Source: Methylococcaceae bacterium (GTDB taxonomy: Bacteria; Pseudomonadota; Gammaproteobacteria; Methylococcales; Methylomonadaceae). From it: 17,987 nt of DNA. The translations under genes were made by a program, and so were the position numbers. Position 1 is the stretch's first letter; the number at the start of each line of letters is the position of its first letter. This document shows, one piece after another, positions 1 through 8,387 of the stretch. The DNA lies in contig JAUYMX010000186.1 of assembly GCA_030699345.1 (NCBI GenBank), positions 1-17,987 on the forward strand, in the 5' to 3' direction. The notes under the pieces were generated by a model, which did not search any database, was not told the origin of the DNA, and saw only the letters and a list, made by a program, of their open reading frames with translations.

Positions 1-456
1 TACAGTGCAATTAAAAGTAATTATGAGAATTTACTAGCTAGTAGAGAGCAAGCACGGATGACTGAAAAGGTCGGTGACCAGGCAGAGGCGTTAAAATTTA
101 AAATTGCAGATCCACCCAACACTCCATTGAAACCTTCATCACCTAATCGCTCTTTGTTTTATACTGGAATACTAGCTGGAGGTACCGTCTTAGGATTGTG
201 CGTATCTTTTTTAATTCATTTGCTTAGACCAACAATTATGACGCCATTACAGCTTAGACAGGTTACAGGTCTTCCTGTGCTAGGTACTGTTTCAATGAAA
301 CTCAATAGTGGTAAAGTAGAAAAAAATCGAAAATATTTGGCTATATATGCTGCCACATGGTCAGGGCTAGTTTTAATTTATTCATGTTTTATGATGATTG
401 ATATTTTTGAAATAAAAATTCCAGGTCTTTCCATATTGTTGAAGAGTATTAACTGA
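1..456 (+). CDS. XrtA-type polysaccharide chain-length determinant (Wzz/GNVR family), 3' part only
   Basis: The reading frame is open from the first base, so this is the C-terminal 151 residues of a longer protein; the Met codon at 58 is internal. The visible part ends a charged, coiled-coil-like stretch, then has a Pro-rich linker (IADPPNTPLKP), a membrane segment at about visible residues 52-75, a short cytoplasmic part resembling the Wzz C-terminus (LRQVTGLPVLGTVS), and a second membrane segment at about 112-134. Known for the family: inner-membrane co-polymerases that set EPS chain length and partner a BY-kinase. The tyrosine autokinase gene follows 21 bases later, which supports the call. 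Assignment to the XrtA-linked subgroup rests on the following genes. The N-terminal membrane segment and periplasmic domain are outside the window. Confidence 0.85.
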   Translation, partial: YSAIKSNYENLLASREQARMTEKVGDQAEALKFKIADPPNTPLKPSSPNRSLFYTGILAGGTVLGLCVSFLIHLLRPTIMTPLQLRQVTGLPVLGTVSMKLNSGKVEKNRKYLAIYAATWSGLVLIYSCFMMIDIFEIKIPGLSILLKSIN

Positions 457-477
457 TAGAAATCTGGAGAGATTGTA

Positions 478-1374
478 ATGAGTATTATTGAAAAAGCTTT
501 CAACAAAGCAAAAGGTCAAGGACAGATCACAAATAATCCAATCCAGGTACTGAATGAAGATCGTAATCTTTTGAATGTTACTGGGGTTGAAAAAGAGACT
601 TGTATTGATGTTAGTAAGCCTAGTACCACCAGCTCACCTAACGAAAGCAAGATGGCAGAAATTGACTGGGTTAAGTTAGCTGAATTAGGCTTTGTAACTC
701 CTGGCGATTCAAATACTCAAGCTATTGAAGAGTATAGGAATATCAAGAGGCCTTTAGTTAATAACGCCTTCGGTGAAGCAAGTTCAGGAATTGATCGCGC
801 AAATTTAATCTTAATAACAAGTAGCGTACCTGGGGAAGGTAAAACATTTACTGCTATTAATCTGGCACTTAGTATCGCAAATGAGCGAGATAAAAAAGTA
901 CTTTTGATAGACGCAGATGTCGCTCGACCGTCAGTTTCTAAAACTTTGGGAATTCAGTCATCGCCTGGATTGATAGAATATTTGGAAGGTCAGGATGTTG
1001 AGTTTTCCGATATTGTTCTGAAAACTAACATGCCGGGGCTTAGAATTATTCCAGCAGGTAAGCAACATAAGCATTCTACTGAATTGCTAGCAAGTAACAG
1101 AATGGTTTTGTTAGCCCAACAATTAAGCAATAGATATCCTGATCGAATTGTTATTTTTGATTCACCACCACTTCTTGCAGCAACCCAAGGGCAAGTATTA
1201 GCTGAATTAGTCGGGCAGGTTGTTCTGGTCATTGAGGCCGAGACCACACCTCAGAGCATGGTAATGGAATCGGCTAGCCGATTGGCATCTTGTGATGTGG
1301 TTTTTACAGTTTTAAATAAAGCTAAAAGCACTGGGGATGCTGGTTATTATGGATATGGGCAGTATGCGCACTGA
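478..1374 (+). CDS. XrtA-associated tyrosine autokinase (BY-kinase, CpsD/Wzc-like)
   Basis: This 298-residue cytoplasmic P-loop kinase should autophosphorylate on C-terminal tyrosines and control polymerisation with the chain-length determinant encoded just upstream. Visible motifs are Walker A SSVPGEGKT (residues 115-123), Walker A' VLLIDADVAR (141-150) and Walker B IVIFDSP (224-230). The C-terminus is a small tyrosine cluster, YYGYGQY (290-296), the usual phosphorylation tail. Residues 1-75 are variable linker, starting with MSIIEKAFNKAK, which is common in this group. The start has a good Shine-Dalgarno (GGAGAG) about 6 bases upstream. The 3' end overlaps the start of the beta-barrel gene. 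Kinase identity is firm; the XrtA-specific subfamily is inferred from context. Confidence 0.92.
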   Translation: MSIIEKAFNKAKGQGQITNNPIQVLNEDRNLLNVTGVEKETCIDVSKPSTTSSPNESKMAEIDWVKLAELGFVTPGDSNTQAIEEYRNIKRPLVNNAFGEASSGIDRANLILITSSVPGEGKTFTAINLALSIANERDKKVLLIDADVARPSVSKTLGIQSSPGLIEYLEGQDVEFSDIVLKTNMPGLRIIPAGKQHKHSTELLASNRMVLLAQQLSNRYPDRIVIFDSPPLLAATQGQVLAELVGQVVLVIEAETTPQSMVMESASRLASCDVVFTVLNKAKSTGDAGYYGYGQYAH

Positions 1375-3004
1375 TGGTACTTGTGAACTTAAACCGTTCG
1401 CAATATTACGTTTTCTCCAGGTGAGGGGCATACCATTTATATATCTGATTGGATTTAATGATGTAGCTTATCCGTATAGTTTAACAGTTACCCCTACTGC
1501 AACTATCCAGGAAACATATTCCGATAACATCAATTTATCTTCTGATAAGAAGCAAAATGCTTTTGTTACAGAATTGAATCCGGGAGTTTCTATTATTAGA
1601 CAATCAGCACGCTCTATGTTGAATCTTAATTATAGAATGCAAAATATATATAATTCTGGTGGTAATTCGGGTTTAAAAACATTCAATCAGCTTCAATATA
1701 ATTCACACAGTATTTTCATACCAGATCGGCTTTTTTTAGATTCACGAAGCTCAATTTCACAACAGAATTTAAATAATAATCGCTTGGCAAATGATAATAT
1801 ATCAGGTGCAGGTAATAGTACAAATGTTTCAACCTTTGGCTTGTCTCCGTATTGGACACCGCATTTTAGTAATTTTGCCAATGGTAATTTTCGAGCTAAC
1901 TTTGATACATTTACTGTAGGAAGCGGTGCAACAGCTAATCAAAACTCAGTATCGAATTCACCGGCACCTATTTCGGACTCTGCGAATTTGAGTGAAGTGG
2001 TACAATTAACAAGTGGCAATTACTTCAAAAGAATTAATTGGTATTTGTCATTTAATAATTATGACAGCATTAGAAGCCAAGGAGATGATATAAAGTTTCA
2101 AAACTCATCAGGACTAATAAGAACTCATATTAATAAATATTTTAATGTGTTTGCCCAAGCCGGTTATAGCAATAATACTTTTCAGTCTATTAACAATAAC
2201 CAGGGAAATGGCGCTTTTTATACAGTTGGAGGGCAATGGACGCCAAGTCAGCACTATAGTATTGAGGTTGGTGCGGGTAACAATAGCCATGTTACTGTAA
2301 AAATTTCCCCCATGCAGCGTTTGAACTGGGTTACGACTTACCGTGACAATTCTGTTGGTTTAAATACCAGTCAAACCAGTCAAACCAGTCAAACCAGTCA
2401 AGTAGGTCAAGTAGGTCAAGTAGGTCAAGTAGGTACAACCTGGGAAACAGCGTTGACTTACCAAACAAGGCAGTCGAACTGGTCAATAACTCATAACAAT
2501 CTTACCACCACATCTCAACAAATTCTTTTGCAAGATCAGAATAATCTGACTAATACTCAAGCTACTAGTCCAATTATTACGCAACAAACGCCAAGATCTA
2601 TTAATAATGGTTTTTTATCTGACGAAGTAATTGTTCAAAAAATATGGAATGCTTCAGTATCATATATGACTGGTAAAAGTACTGTATCTACCAATGCATA
2701 TAGTCGGGATAGCGTATATCAAATTAGTGGAAGCAAACAAAAAGCAACTGGCTTAAATGCAACATGGAATTGGAAGTTTGCTAGTCAAACCAGCGCATAC
2801 TTGAGGCCACAGTGGCAACAAACTGAATATGGAGATACTAATAATAAGGATCAATATTACGATATTTCTGTTGGTCTAACTCGTACTATTACCCCTCAAA
2901 TGAACGGTAGATTAGAAATTAGGCATTCAGACCAAAGTTCTGATATAGATACTAATAACTATCAAGAAAATCGTGCCACAGCTAGTTTATTTATGAGATT
3001 TTAA
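1364..3004 (+). CDS. PEP-CTERM/XrtA-associated outer-membrane beta-barrel protein (TIGR03016-like)
   Basis: About 546 residues, rich in Asn, Ser, Thr and Gln, with alternating polar/aromatic strands and a C-terminal Phe (LFMRF), as in beta-barrel outer-membrane proteins. A basic N-terminus followed by a hydrophobic stretch (IPFIYLIGF) looks like a weak signal peptide. In-frame ATGs at 1337, 1349, 1355 and 1364 all lie inside the kinase gene, none with a convincing Shine-Dalgarno. I chose 1364 because it gives the shortest overlap and the best-placed signal peptide. The family sits between the tyrosine kinase and the AAA ATPase in XrtA EPS loci and probably helps export polymer across the outer membrane; that role is inference. 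Residues from about 335 are a 3-residue tandem repeat. The gene is markedly AT-rich, typical of a fast-evolving surface protein. Confidence 0.8.
   Translation: MRTDGTCELKPFAILRFLQVRGIPFIYLIGFNDVAYPYSLTVTPTATIQETYSDNINLSSDKKQNAFVTELNPGVSIIRQSARSMLNLNYRMQNIYNSGGNSGLKTFNQLQYNSHSIFIPDRLFLDSRSSISQQNLNNNRLANDNISGAGNSTNVSTFGLSPYWTPHFSNFANGNFRANFDTFTVGSGATANQNSVSNSPAPISDSANLSEVVQLTSGNYFKRINWYLSFNNYDSIRSQGDDIKFQNSSGLIRTHINKYFNVFAQAGYSNNTFQSINNNQGNGAFYTVGGQWTPSQHYSIEVGAGNNSHVTVKISPMQRLNWVTTYRDNSVGLNTSQTSQTSQTSQVGQVGQVGQVGTTWETALTYQTRQSNWSITHNNLTTTSQQILLQDQNNLTNTQATSPIITQQTPRSINNGFLSDEVIVQKIWNASVSYMTGKSTVSTNAYSRDSVYQISGSKQKATGLNATWNWKFASQTSAYLRPQWQQTEYGDTNNKDQYYDISVGLTRTITPQMNGRLEIRHSDQSSDIDTNNYQENRATASLFMRF
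2366..2437 (+). repeat. Two abutting 9-bp in-frame tandem repeats
   Basis: Four perfect copies of accagtcaa (2366-2401, encoding Thr-Ser-Gln) are followed at once by three perfect copies of gtaggtcaa (2402-2428, Val-Gly-Gln) and a degenerate fourth. The units share the gtcaa end. Because the period is three codons, copy-number changes keep the beta-barrel frame open. The repeat most likely lies in a loop of the protein. Confidence 0.95.
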
Positions 3005-3006
3005 TT

Positions 3007-4032
3007 ATGTACGATGGTTTTTATAATTTAAATAAAAAGCCTTTTCAATTATCCGCTGATACTGAATTCTTTTTTAACAGTGCGGTACATAGGAGAGCAT
3101 TAGCATATATGCGTTATGGCTTAACGCAGGGTGAAGGTTTTGTTGTTGTGACTGGTAAGCCTGGTACAGGTAAAACTATGCTAGTCAAAGAGCTAGTTAA
3201 AAGTTTAGATAATGACAATATTGCCATAGGTATAATGGTTTCATCCCAGGTCGGGGCAGATGATTTGTTGAAAATTATTTCAGCTACTTTTGGCTTACCT
3301 TATGATGGTGAAGACAAATCAACGTTGTTGACTAGGATTCAACGATTCTTCATTCAGCAAGCCAGGGACGGAAAAAGAGTGTTGATGATTGTCGATGAAG
3401 CGCAAAACCTACCCAAGGATTCATTGGAAGAGTTGCGTATGTTGACCAACTTTGAATTATCCGGCAAGGCGCTGTTTCAAATTTTCTTAATAGGACAGCC
3501 TGAATTGGGTGAAACGTTGTTTCTGCCCGAATTAGAACAATTGCGGCAGCGTATTGTTGCAACTTATCAGTTAAAGCCTTTAAGTGAAGAAGAAACAAAA
3601 AGCTATATTTTATTTCGATTGGAAAAAGCAGGTTGGAATAAAACCCCTGAATTCGAAGATGATATATTTGCGGTAATTTGCTCTTATACCCAAGGAATTC
3701 CGCGCAGAATAAATACCTTATGCGATAGGGTGTTACTATTTGGTTATCTTGAAGAGTTAGCCGTTATCGGCTTGGCCGCTGTCAATAAAGTGATAGCAGA
3801 AATCGAAGAGGAGTCATCAGTTGTAACAGATGAATTTCATGATCTAGTTTCTGCGTCAACATCTCCGACAATTAACGCTGATGGCACACTAATCGAACGA
3901 ATTCAGGCATTAGAAAAAGTGGTTTCTTCTTTGCAGAATACACTCAACAAGGAACGAACATTGTTACGTAAAGCTATTTTGATCCAACTAGATCTGGATA
4001 ATGTATACGATAATGCTCCTGGACAAGAATAG
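3007..4032 (+). CDS. XrtA-associated AAA ATPase (ExeA/GspA-like, TIGR03015 type)
   Basis: A 341-residue P-loop ATPase beginning MYDGFYNLNKKPFQLSAD, the standard opening of ExeA/GspA-like ATPases. Visible motifs are Walker A GKPGTGKT (residues 50-57), Walker B with the DEAQ catalytic box VLMIVDEAQ (125-133), the LIGQPEL strand (161-167) and a conserved LRQRI arginine region (179-183). The C-terminal ~80 residues are acidic then helical (ERIQALEKVVSSLQNTLNKE), probably a short coiled coil. The ATG comes two bases after the beta-barrel stop with no clear Shine-Dalgarno, which suggests translational coupling. Relatives drive or regulate assembly of envelope complexes. Here it presumably serves the EPS export machinery, but its exact substrate is unknown. 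Confidence 0.88.
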   Translation: MYDGFYNLNKKPFQLSADTEFFFNSAVHRRALAYMRYGLTQGEGFVVVTGKPGTGKTMLVKELVKSLDNDNIAIGIMVSSQVGADDLLKIISATFGLPYDGEDKSTLLTRIQRFFIQQARDGKRVLMIVDEAQNLPKDSLEELRMLTNFELSGKALFQIFLIGQPELGETLFLPELEQLRQRIVATYQLKPLSEEETKSYILFRLEKAGWNKTPEFEDDIFAVICSYTQGIPRRINTLCDRVLLFGYLEELAVIGLAAVNKVIAEIEEESSVVTDEFHDLVSASTSPTINADGTLIERIQALEKVVSSLQNTLNKERTLLRKAILIQLDLDNVYDNAPGQE

Positions 4033-4041
4033 GACCGCTGA

Positions 4042-5160
4042 ATGAGTAAGAAGACCCTGGTATGTGTGGTGGGTGCGAGGCCTAATTTTATGAAAATGGC
4101 ACCTATTATCAAGCAGCTGAATTACCTAAAGGAAACTGTTTCAGTCTATTTGGTACATACCGGCCAACATTATGATCAGGCAATGAAGGCTTCGTTTTTT
4201 GAGCAACTTGGTATCCCTGAGCCTGATGTTGATTTGGGCGTCGGATCTGGATCCCATAGTGACCAGACAGCCAATATTATGTTGCGTTTTGAACCGGTCC
4301 TGGATGCTGTCAATCCTTGTGCGGTTTTAGTAGTTGGTGATGTCAACTCAACTATTGCTTGTAGCTTGGTGGCAGTTAAAAAGCAAATTCCTGTTATTCA
4401 TGTTGAAGCAGGTCTTCGCAGTGGTGATAGATCTATGCCGGAAGAAATTAATCGGATCTTAACCGATCAGATTTCTGATAGCTTGTTTACGACTGAGCGC
4501 AGCGCCGAAGCTAATTTGAATAAAGAAGGTATAGATAGTAAGCGTATCCATTTCGCAGGCAATGTGATGATTGATACCTTGTTGGCTAACTTACAACTGG
4601 CTAGTCCTTTTGCTGAGACATTAAAAGACTATTGTACTTCCGATGCAATTAAAGAAGGTGGATACGCATTGTTGACCATGCACAGACCTTCTAACGTTGA
4701 TGATCCAGAAACGCTGACAAGATTATTACAAGTCATTGTTGATATTAGTGAGAAGTTACCGGTGATTTTTCCGGTGCATCCAAGAACACTTAGTCGCATT
4801 GAGCAAACGGGCCTATCAACGCTTATAGCTTCAGGCAATATTATTTGTCTGCCGCCAGTTGGATATTTGCAAATCCTAGGGTTGATGAAGTCGGCAAAAA
4901 TGGTCCTTACGGATTCCGGCGGGCTTCAGGAAGAAACCACTGCTTTAGGTGTTCCTTGCGTGACGTTACGTGAGAATACTGAGCGACCGATTACTGTTGA
5001 ACAGGGTACCAACACAATAGTCGGATCTGACGGCAATAAAATACAAGCATGCGTTGATGATATTCTGATCACAGGAGGTAAGTCTGGTCGGATTCCTGAA
5101 TATTGGGATGGTAAAGCTGCCGAACGCATTGTTGAAGACATTAAGTCCCTTTATTTTTAA
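4042..5160 (+). CDS. wecB: UDP-N-acetylglucosamine 2-epimerase (non-hydrolysing)
   Basis: A 372-residue cytoplasmic enzyme that interconverts UDP-GlcNAc and UDP-ManNAc for EPS. Family signatures are GARPNFMKMAPI (residues 11-22), VGDVNST (98-104), HVEAGLRSGDRSMPEE (120-135), TMHRPSNVDD (212-221) and LTDSGGLQEE (289-298). By comparison with the E. coli enzyme, the catalytic Asp (D100), two Glu (E122, E134) and His (H214) are all present, so it should be active. Length is normal. It starts 9 bases after the ATPase stop, behind an AGGA-type ribosome site. It implies that the exported polymer, or an intermediate, contains an N-acetylated hexosamine, in agreement with the deacetylase next door. 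No UDP-ManNAc dehydrogenase (wecC) is visible. Confidence 0.95.
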   Translation: MSKKTLVCVVGARPNFMKMAPIIKQLNYLKETVSVYLVHTGQHYDQAMKASFFEQLGIPEPDVDLGVGSGSHSDQTANIMLRFEPVLDAVNPCAVLVVGDVNSTIACSLVAVKKQIPVIHVEAGLRSGDRSMPEEINRILTDQISDSLFTTERSAEANLNKEGIDSKRIHFAGNVMIDTLLANLQLASPFAETLKDYCTSDAIKEGGYALLTMHRPSNVDDPETLTRLLQVIVDISEKLPVIFPVHPRTLSRIEQTGLSTLIASGNIICLPPVGYLQILGLMKSAKMVLTDSGGLQEETTALGVPCVTLRENTERPITVEQGTNTIVGSDGNKIQACVDDILITGGKSGRIPEYWDGKAAERIVEDIKSLYF

Positions 5161-5169
5161 ATTGCCTGC

Positions 5170-6030
5170 ATGACTAATTCCATTTCTAAGTCAGATCGGG
5201 GGCTTATAAACGCCCTTACCGTCGATGTTGAAGACTACTTTCAAGTATCTGCATTCGAGCCTTATATAGATAAAAAAGAGTGGGACAATCTTCCTCATCG
5301 TGTGGTGGAAAATACACTAAGGATACTGGATCTTTTTGAATACAGAGGTGTAAAAGCGACTTTTTTTACCTTAGGTTGGGTGGCTGAGCGTTACCCACAG
5401 CTGATCCAGCGTATTGTTAATGATGGACATGAGTTAGCTTGTCATGGTTATGAACATATCCGTGTGACGGAGCAAACACCTGAGCAATTTCGTAGCGACG
5501 TCAGCAAAACAAAAAATATTTTAGAAGGGCTCAGTGGAAGCGAAGTTAAAGGGTATCGAGCAGCCAGTTACTCCATTGGAGCAAAAAACTTATGGGCCTT
5601 AGATGTCTTACAAGAGTTGGGTTTCCAATATAGCTCAAGTATTTATCCAGTTAAGCATGATTTATATGGTATGCCGGAGGCACCAAGATTTATTTTTGAA
5701 CCTATAGCGAATAATTCTTTCAAGGAAATCCCGATAACAACAGTTAGGTTTGGCGATAAAAACATACCTTGCGGCGGCGGCGGTTTTTTCAGGTTCTATC
5801 CTTATGCGTTTTCAAAATGGGCATTCAGATACGTCAATAACAAAGAACAACAATCGGGTATTTTTTATTTCCATCCTTGGGAAATCGATCCTGAGCAACC
5901 ACGCCAGCAAGGCTTGAGCTTGAAAACCAAGACCCGTCACTATCTTAATCTCCATAAAATGGAAAGCAGAATCAATCAGTTACTAACTGATTTTAATTGG
6001 GACACTATGGAAAATGTTTTTTTGAAATAA
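5170..6030 (+). CDS. XrtA-system polysaccharide deacetylase (NodB fold, DUF3473)
   Basis: A 286-residue carbohydrate esterase family 4-type protein. It opens with ALTVDVEDYFQVSAFE, the hallmark of the XrtA-associated deacetylases; the metal-site Asp/Glu region is D19-E21-D22. The second metal motif HGYEH supplies H92 and H96. GYRAASYSIG and the DUF3473 C-terminal signature FYFHPWEIDPEQPR follow. The expected reaction is removal of N-acetyl groups from hexosamines of the nascent EPS. There is no signal peptide, as is common in this subgroup, so it may act on cytoplasmic lipid-linked intermediates (inference). The start has no good Shine-Dalgarno but is the only ATG before the conserved motif; coupling to wecB, 9 bases upstream, is likely. 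Confidence 0.9.
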   Translation: MTNSISKSDRGLINALTVDVEDYFQVSAFEPYIDKKEWDNLPHRVVENTLRILDLFEYRGVKATFFTLGWVAERYPQLIQRIVNDGHELACHGYEHIRVTEQTPEQFRSDVSKTKNILEGLSGSEVKGYRAASYSIGAKNLWALDVLQELGFQYSSSIYPVKHDLYGMPEAPRFIFEPIANNSFKEIPITTVRFGDKNIPCGGGGFFRFYPYAFSKWAFRYVNNKEQQSGIFYFHPWEIDPEQPRQQGLSLKTKTRHYLNLHKMESRINQLLTDFNWDTMENVFLK

Positions 6031-6071
6031 CTCCGCAGTTCCAGTCAACGAACCAAGCAGGTTAAATAAAC

Positions 6072-7091
6072 ATGATTAAAACACTGGACGCTGCCGATTA
6101 TCAGCGCTGGGATGACTACGTTAGTACCAAACCCGAAGCGACTTTTTTCCACCAAGCCGGTTGGAAAGAAGTTATCGAAAAATCTTTCGGTCATAAAACC
6201 TATTATCTCTATGCCGAGCAAGCAGGAAAGGTCATCGGGATTTTCCCTTTAGTGCATATCAATAGTCTGCTGTTTGGTAATACGCTGGTTTCGAACGCTT
6301 TTTGCGTTTATGGCGGTATTGTCGCCGATGATGAGAAAATTTATTCAGAGTTAGACACATACGCTTGTCAACTAGCTAAAGAGTTGGGTGTCGACTGTAT
6401 GGAAGTTCGCAACAGAGAGCGCAAGTCGCCTGATCGACCTTTCAAAGATCTCTACGTCACGTTTAGGAAAGAACTCGACCCGGATGTGGAAAAAAATCTC
6501 CTTGCCATTCCCCGCAAACAACGGGCTATGGTTAGGAAAGGCATTGACGCCGGCCTTGTCAGCGTCATCGATGATAATGTCGATAGACTTCATCTGGCCT
6601 ATTCCGAGAGTGTTAGAAACCTAGGCACACCGGTGTTTTCAAAAAAATACTTTCAGACACTCAAAGATTTGTTCGCTGAGCAATGCGAAATATTAACAGT
6701 TGAGCGCGATGGGCAAATTATCGCCAGTGTGATGAACTTCTACTTTAGAGATGAAGTGTTGCCTTATTACGGTGGCGGCACTAGTTTGGCGCGCGACGTT
6801 AAAGGTAACGATTTTATGTACTGGGAAGTAATGCGCCGAGCTACGGAAAAAGGTGTGAAAATATTTGATTATGGCCGCAGTAAAATAGGAACAGGTTCTT
6901 ATAGTTTCAAGAAGAATTGGGGCTTTAATCCGGAGCCGCTTTTTTACGAATTTCATTTGGTTAAGTCCGATTCTTTGCCCGACATCAATCCGCTTAATCC
7001 AAAATATCAATTATTTATAGCAGCTTGGAAACGATTGCCGCTGTTTGCGAGTCAATTATTGGGCCCAATTTTATCTAAAGACTTAGGCTAA
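6072..7091 (+). CDS. FemAB family XrtA/PEP-CTERM-associated protein (GNAT-fold acyltransferase)
   Basis: A 339-residue protein with two GNAT-like halves. The N-terminal half contains FFHQAGWKEVIEKSFGHKTYYL and a small hydrophobic core. The C-terminal half has the VERDGQIIASVMNFYF strand and the FDYGRSKIGTGSYSFKKNWGF signature (about residues 270-290) of FemAB-like proteins. Known relatives transfer aminoacyl groups to peptidoglycan precursors; the EPS-linked members probably acylate a sugar, but the acceptor is unknown. It lies 41 bases after the deacetylase with an AGG ribosome site (agcaggttaaataaac). An acyltransferase beside a deacetylase suggests that freed amino groups may be re-decorated, which is inference. 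Confidence 0.87.
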   Translation: MIKTLDAADYQRWDDYVSTKPEATFFHQAGWKEVIEKSFGHKTYYLYAEQAGKVIGIFPLVHINSLLFGNTLVSNAFCVYGGIVADDEKIYSELDTYACQLAKELGVDCMEVRNRERKSPDRPFKDLYVTFRKELDPDVEKNLLAIPRKQRAMVRKGIDAGLVSVIDDNVDRLHLAYSESVRNLGTPVFSKKYFQTLKDLFAEQCEILTVERDGQIIASVMNFYFRDEVLPYYGGGTSLARDVKGNDFMYWEVMRRATEKGVKIFDYGRSKIGTGSYSFKKNWGFNPEPLFYEFHLVKSDSLPDINPLNPKYQLFIAAWKRLPLFASQLLGPILSKDLG

Positions 7092-7149
7092 ACTCTATCT
7101 AAGTCCAGCGTATGGGCTAGTCTCAAGTAACTAACAGCCCCAGGCTCAT

Positions 7150-8340
7150 ATGGAAAACCTGCTTTTTCTTGTTCACAGAATTCCGTATCCCCCTAATAAA
7201 GGCGACAAGATACGCTCGTATCATTTGCTAAAACGGCTAGCGAAACATTATCAAGTCCATTTAGGTACTTATATTGATGATCCTGCTGATTGGCAGCACA
7301 TTGATAAAGTTAATGCTATTTGCGTGAAAACTCATTGTGTGGAGTTGACGCCGTGGCAGGCCAAAATAAAAAGCCTGAGCGGTTTATTGAGTGGGCAGGC
7401 ACTAAGTCTTCCTTACTACAACAATCAATCCATGCAGACTTGGGTTGACCAGAGCATTAACCAATATCAGATTAAAAAAGTACTGATATTTTCTTCGGTG
7501 ATGGCGCAATTTATCAATGACAGTCACGATGTCGAGATGAGTGTCGATTTTGTCGACGTTGATTCTGATAAGTGGCGGCAATACGCGGACAAAAAGTCAG
7601 GCCTGGCAAAATGGATTTATCAGCGTGAATCTGAATATTTGTTGAAATATGAACGTGTAATAGCCGCCAAAGCCAAATCCAGTCTTTTTGTTTCCGAACA
7701 AGAAGCTCTGTTATTTAAGCAACTGGCTCCTGAATCCGATCCCAAAATAACCCATATCAACAATGGCGTTGATACCGATTATTTTTCTCCTGAACATGAG
7801 TTAGCTTCACCCTTCCATACTGACGAAGCAGCGCTTGTATTCACCGGTGCGATGGATTACTGGGCAAATATCGATGCTGTAGTCTGGTTTGCTACTGAAG
7901 TTTTCCCAAGCATTCTTAATAATTACCCAACGGCAAAATTTTATATCGTTGGCTCCAGACCCAGTAAAGAAGTTCAGGCTCTCGCCAAACTGAATAATAT
8001 TGTTGTAACCGGAGCTGTAGACGATGTCAGACCTTATATCGCCCATGCCAAATTAGTTGTTGCTCCTTTAAGAATTGCCCGCGGCATTCAAAATAAAGTG
8101 TTGGAAGCCATGGCAATGGGTAAATATGTAGCCGCCACATCAGCGGCGATGGAAGGCATTGTTGGCGAAGAACCGATTGATGTTTCAATTAACGATGCCG
8201 CAGACGCAATGGCAAATCAAATAGTTGAATGGTTAAAGCTAAATCCCCAGGCATCAGTATCATTAACCAATCGTAATTTTGTACAGCTTAAATTTAGCTG
8301 GGAACAGAATCTAAGCCAGCTTCTAGCATTGTTGCAATAA
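7150..8340 (+). CDS. PEP-CTERM/XrtA-system glycosyltransferase, GT4-like (TIGR03087 type)
   Basis: A 396-residue GT-B glycosyltransferase. The N-terminal sequence LVHRIPYPPNKGDKIRSYHLLK (residues 8-29) is the recognisable opening of the TIGR03087 family. The nucleotide-sugar half has NNGVDTDYFSPE, VFTGAMDYWAN, FYIVGSRPS and RGIQNKVLEAMAMGK. The first Glu of the classical EX7E pair is replaced by Arg in the last motif (R-x7-E), as is common in this subfamily. It should add a sugar to the lipid-linked EPS repeat at the cytoplasmic face; donor and acceptor cannot be told. It starts 58 bases after the FemAB gene with a CAGG-like ribosome site. The exosortase gene that often follows this family is absent here. 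Confidence 0.88.
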   Translation: MENLLFLVHRIPYPPNKGDKIRSYHLLKRLAKHYQVHLGTYIDDPADWQHIDKVNAICVKTHCVELTPWQAKIKSLSGLLSGQALSLPYYNNQSMQTWVDQSINQYQIKKVLIFSSVMAQFINDSHDVEMSVDFVDVDSDKWRQYADKKSGLAKWIYQRESEYLLKYERVIAAKAKSSLFVSEQEALLFKQLAPESDPKITHINNGVDTDYFSPEHELASPFHTDEAALVFTGAMDYWANIDAVVWFATEVFPSILNNYPTAKFYIVGSRPSKEVQALAKLNNIVVTGAVDDVRPYIAHAKLVVAPLRIARGIQNKVLEAMAMGKYVAATSAAMEGIVGEEPIDVSINDAADAMANQIVEWLKLNPQASVSLTNRNFVQLKFSWEQNLSQLLALLQ

Positions 8341-8387
8341 AGCCGCCATGAGCGGCAAACCTATCTTAATAACTTTGGAATAAAACC

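Noticed and set aside
8342..8356. gccgc/gcggc hairpin as a terminator inside the EPS block
   Set aside because: Only 5 base pairs and no T-run; genes on both sides run the same way and look co-transcribed.
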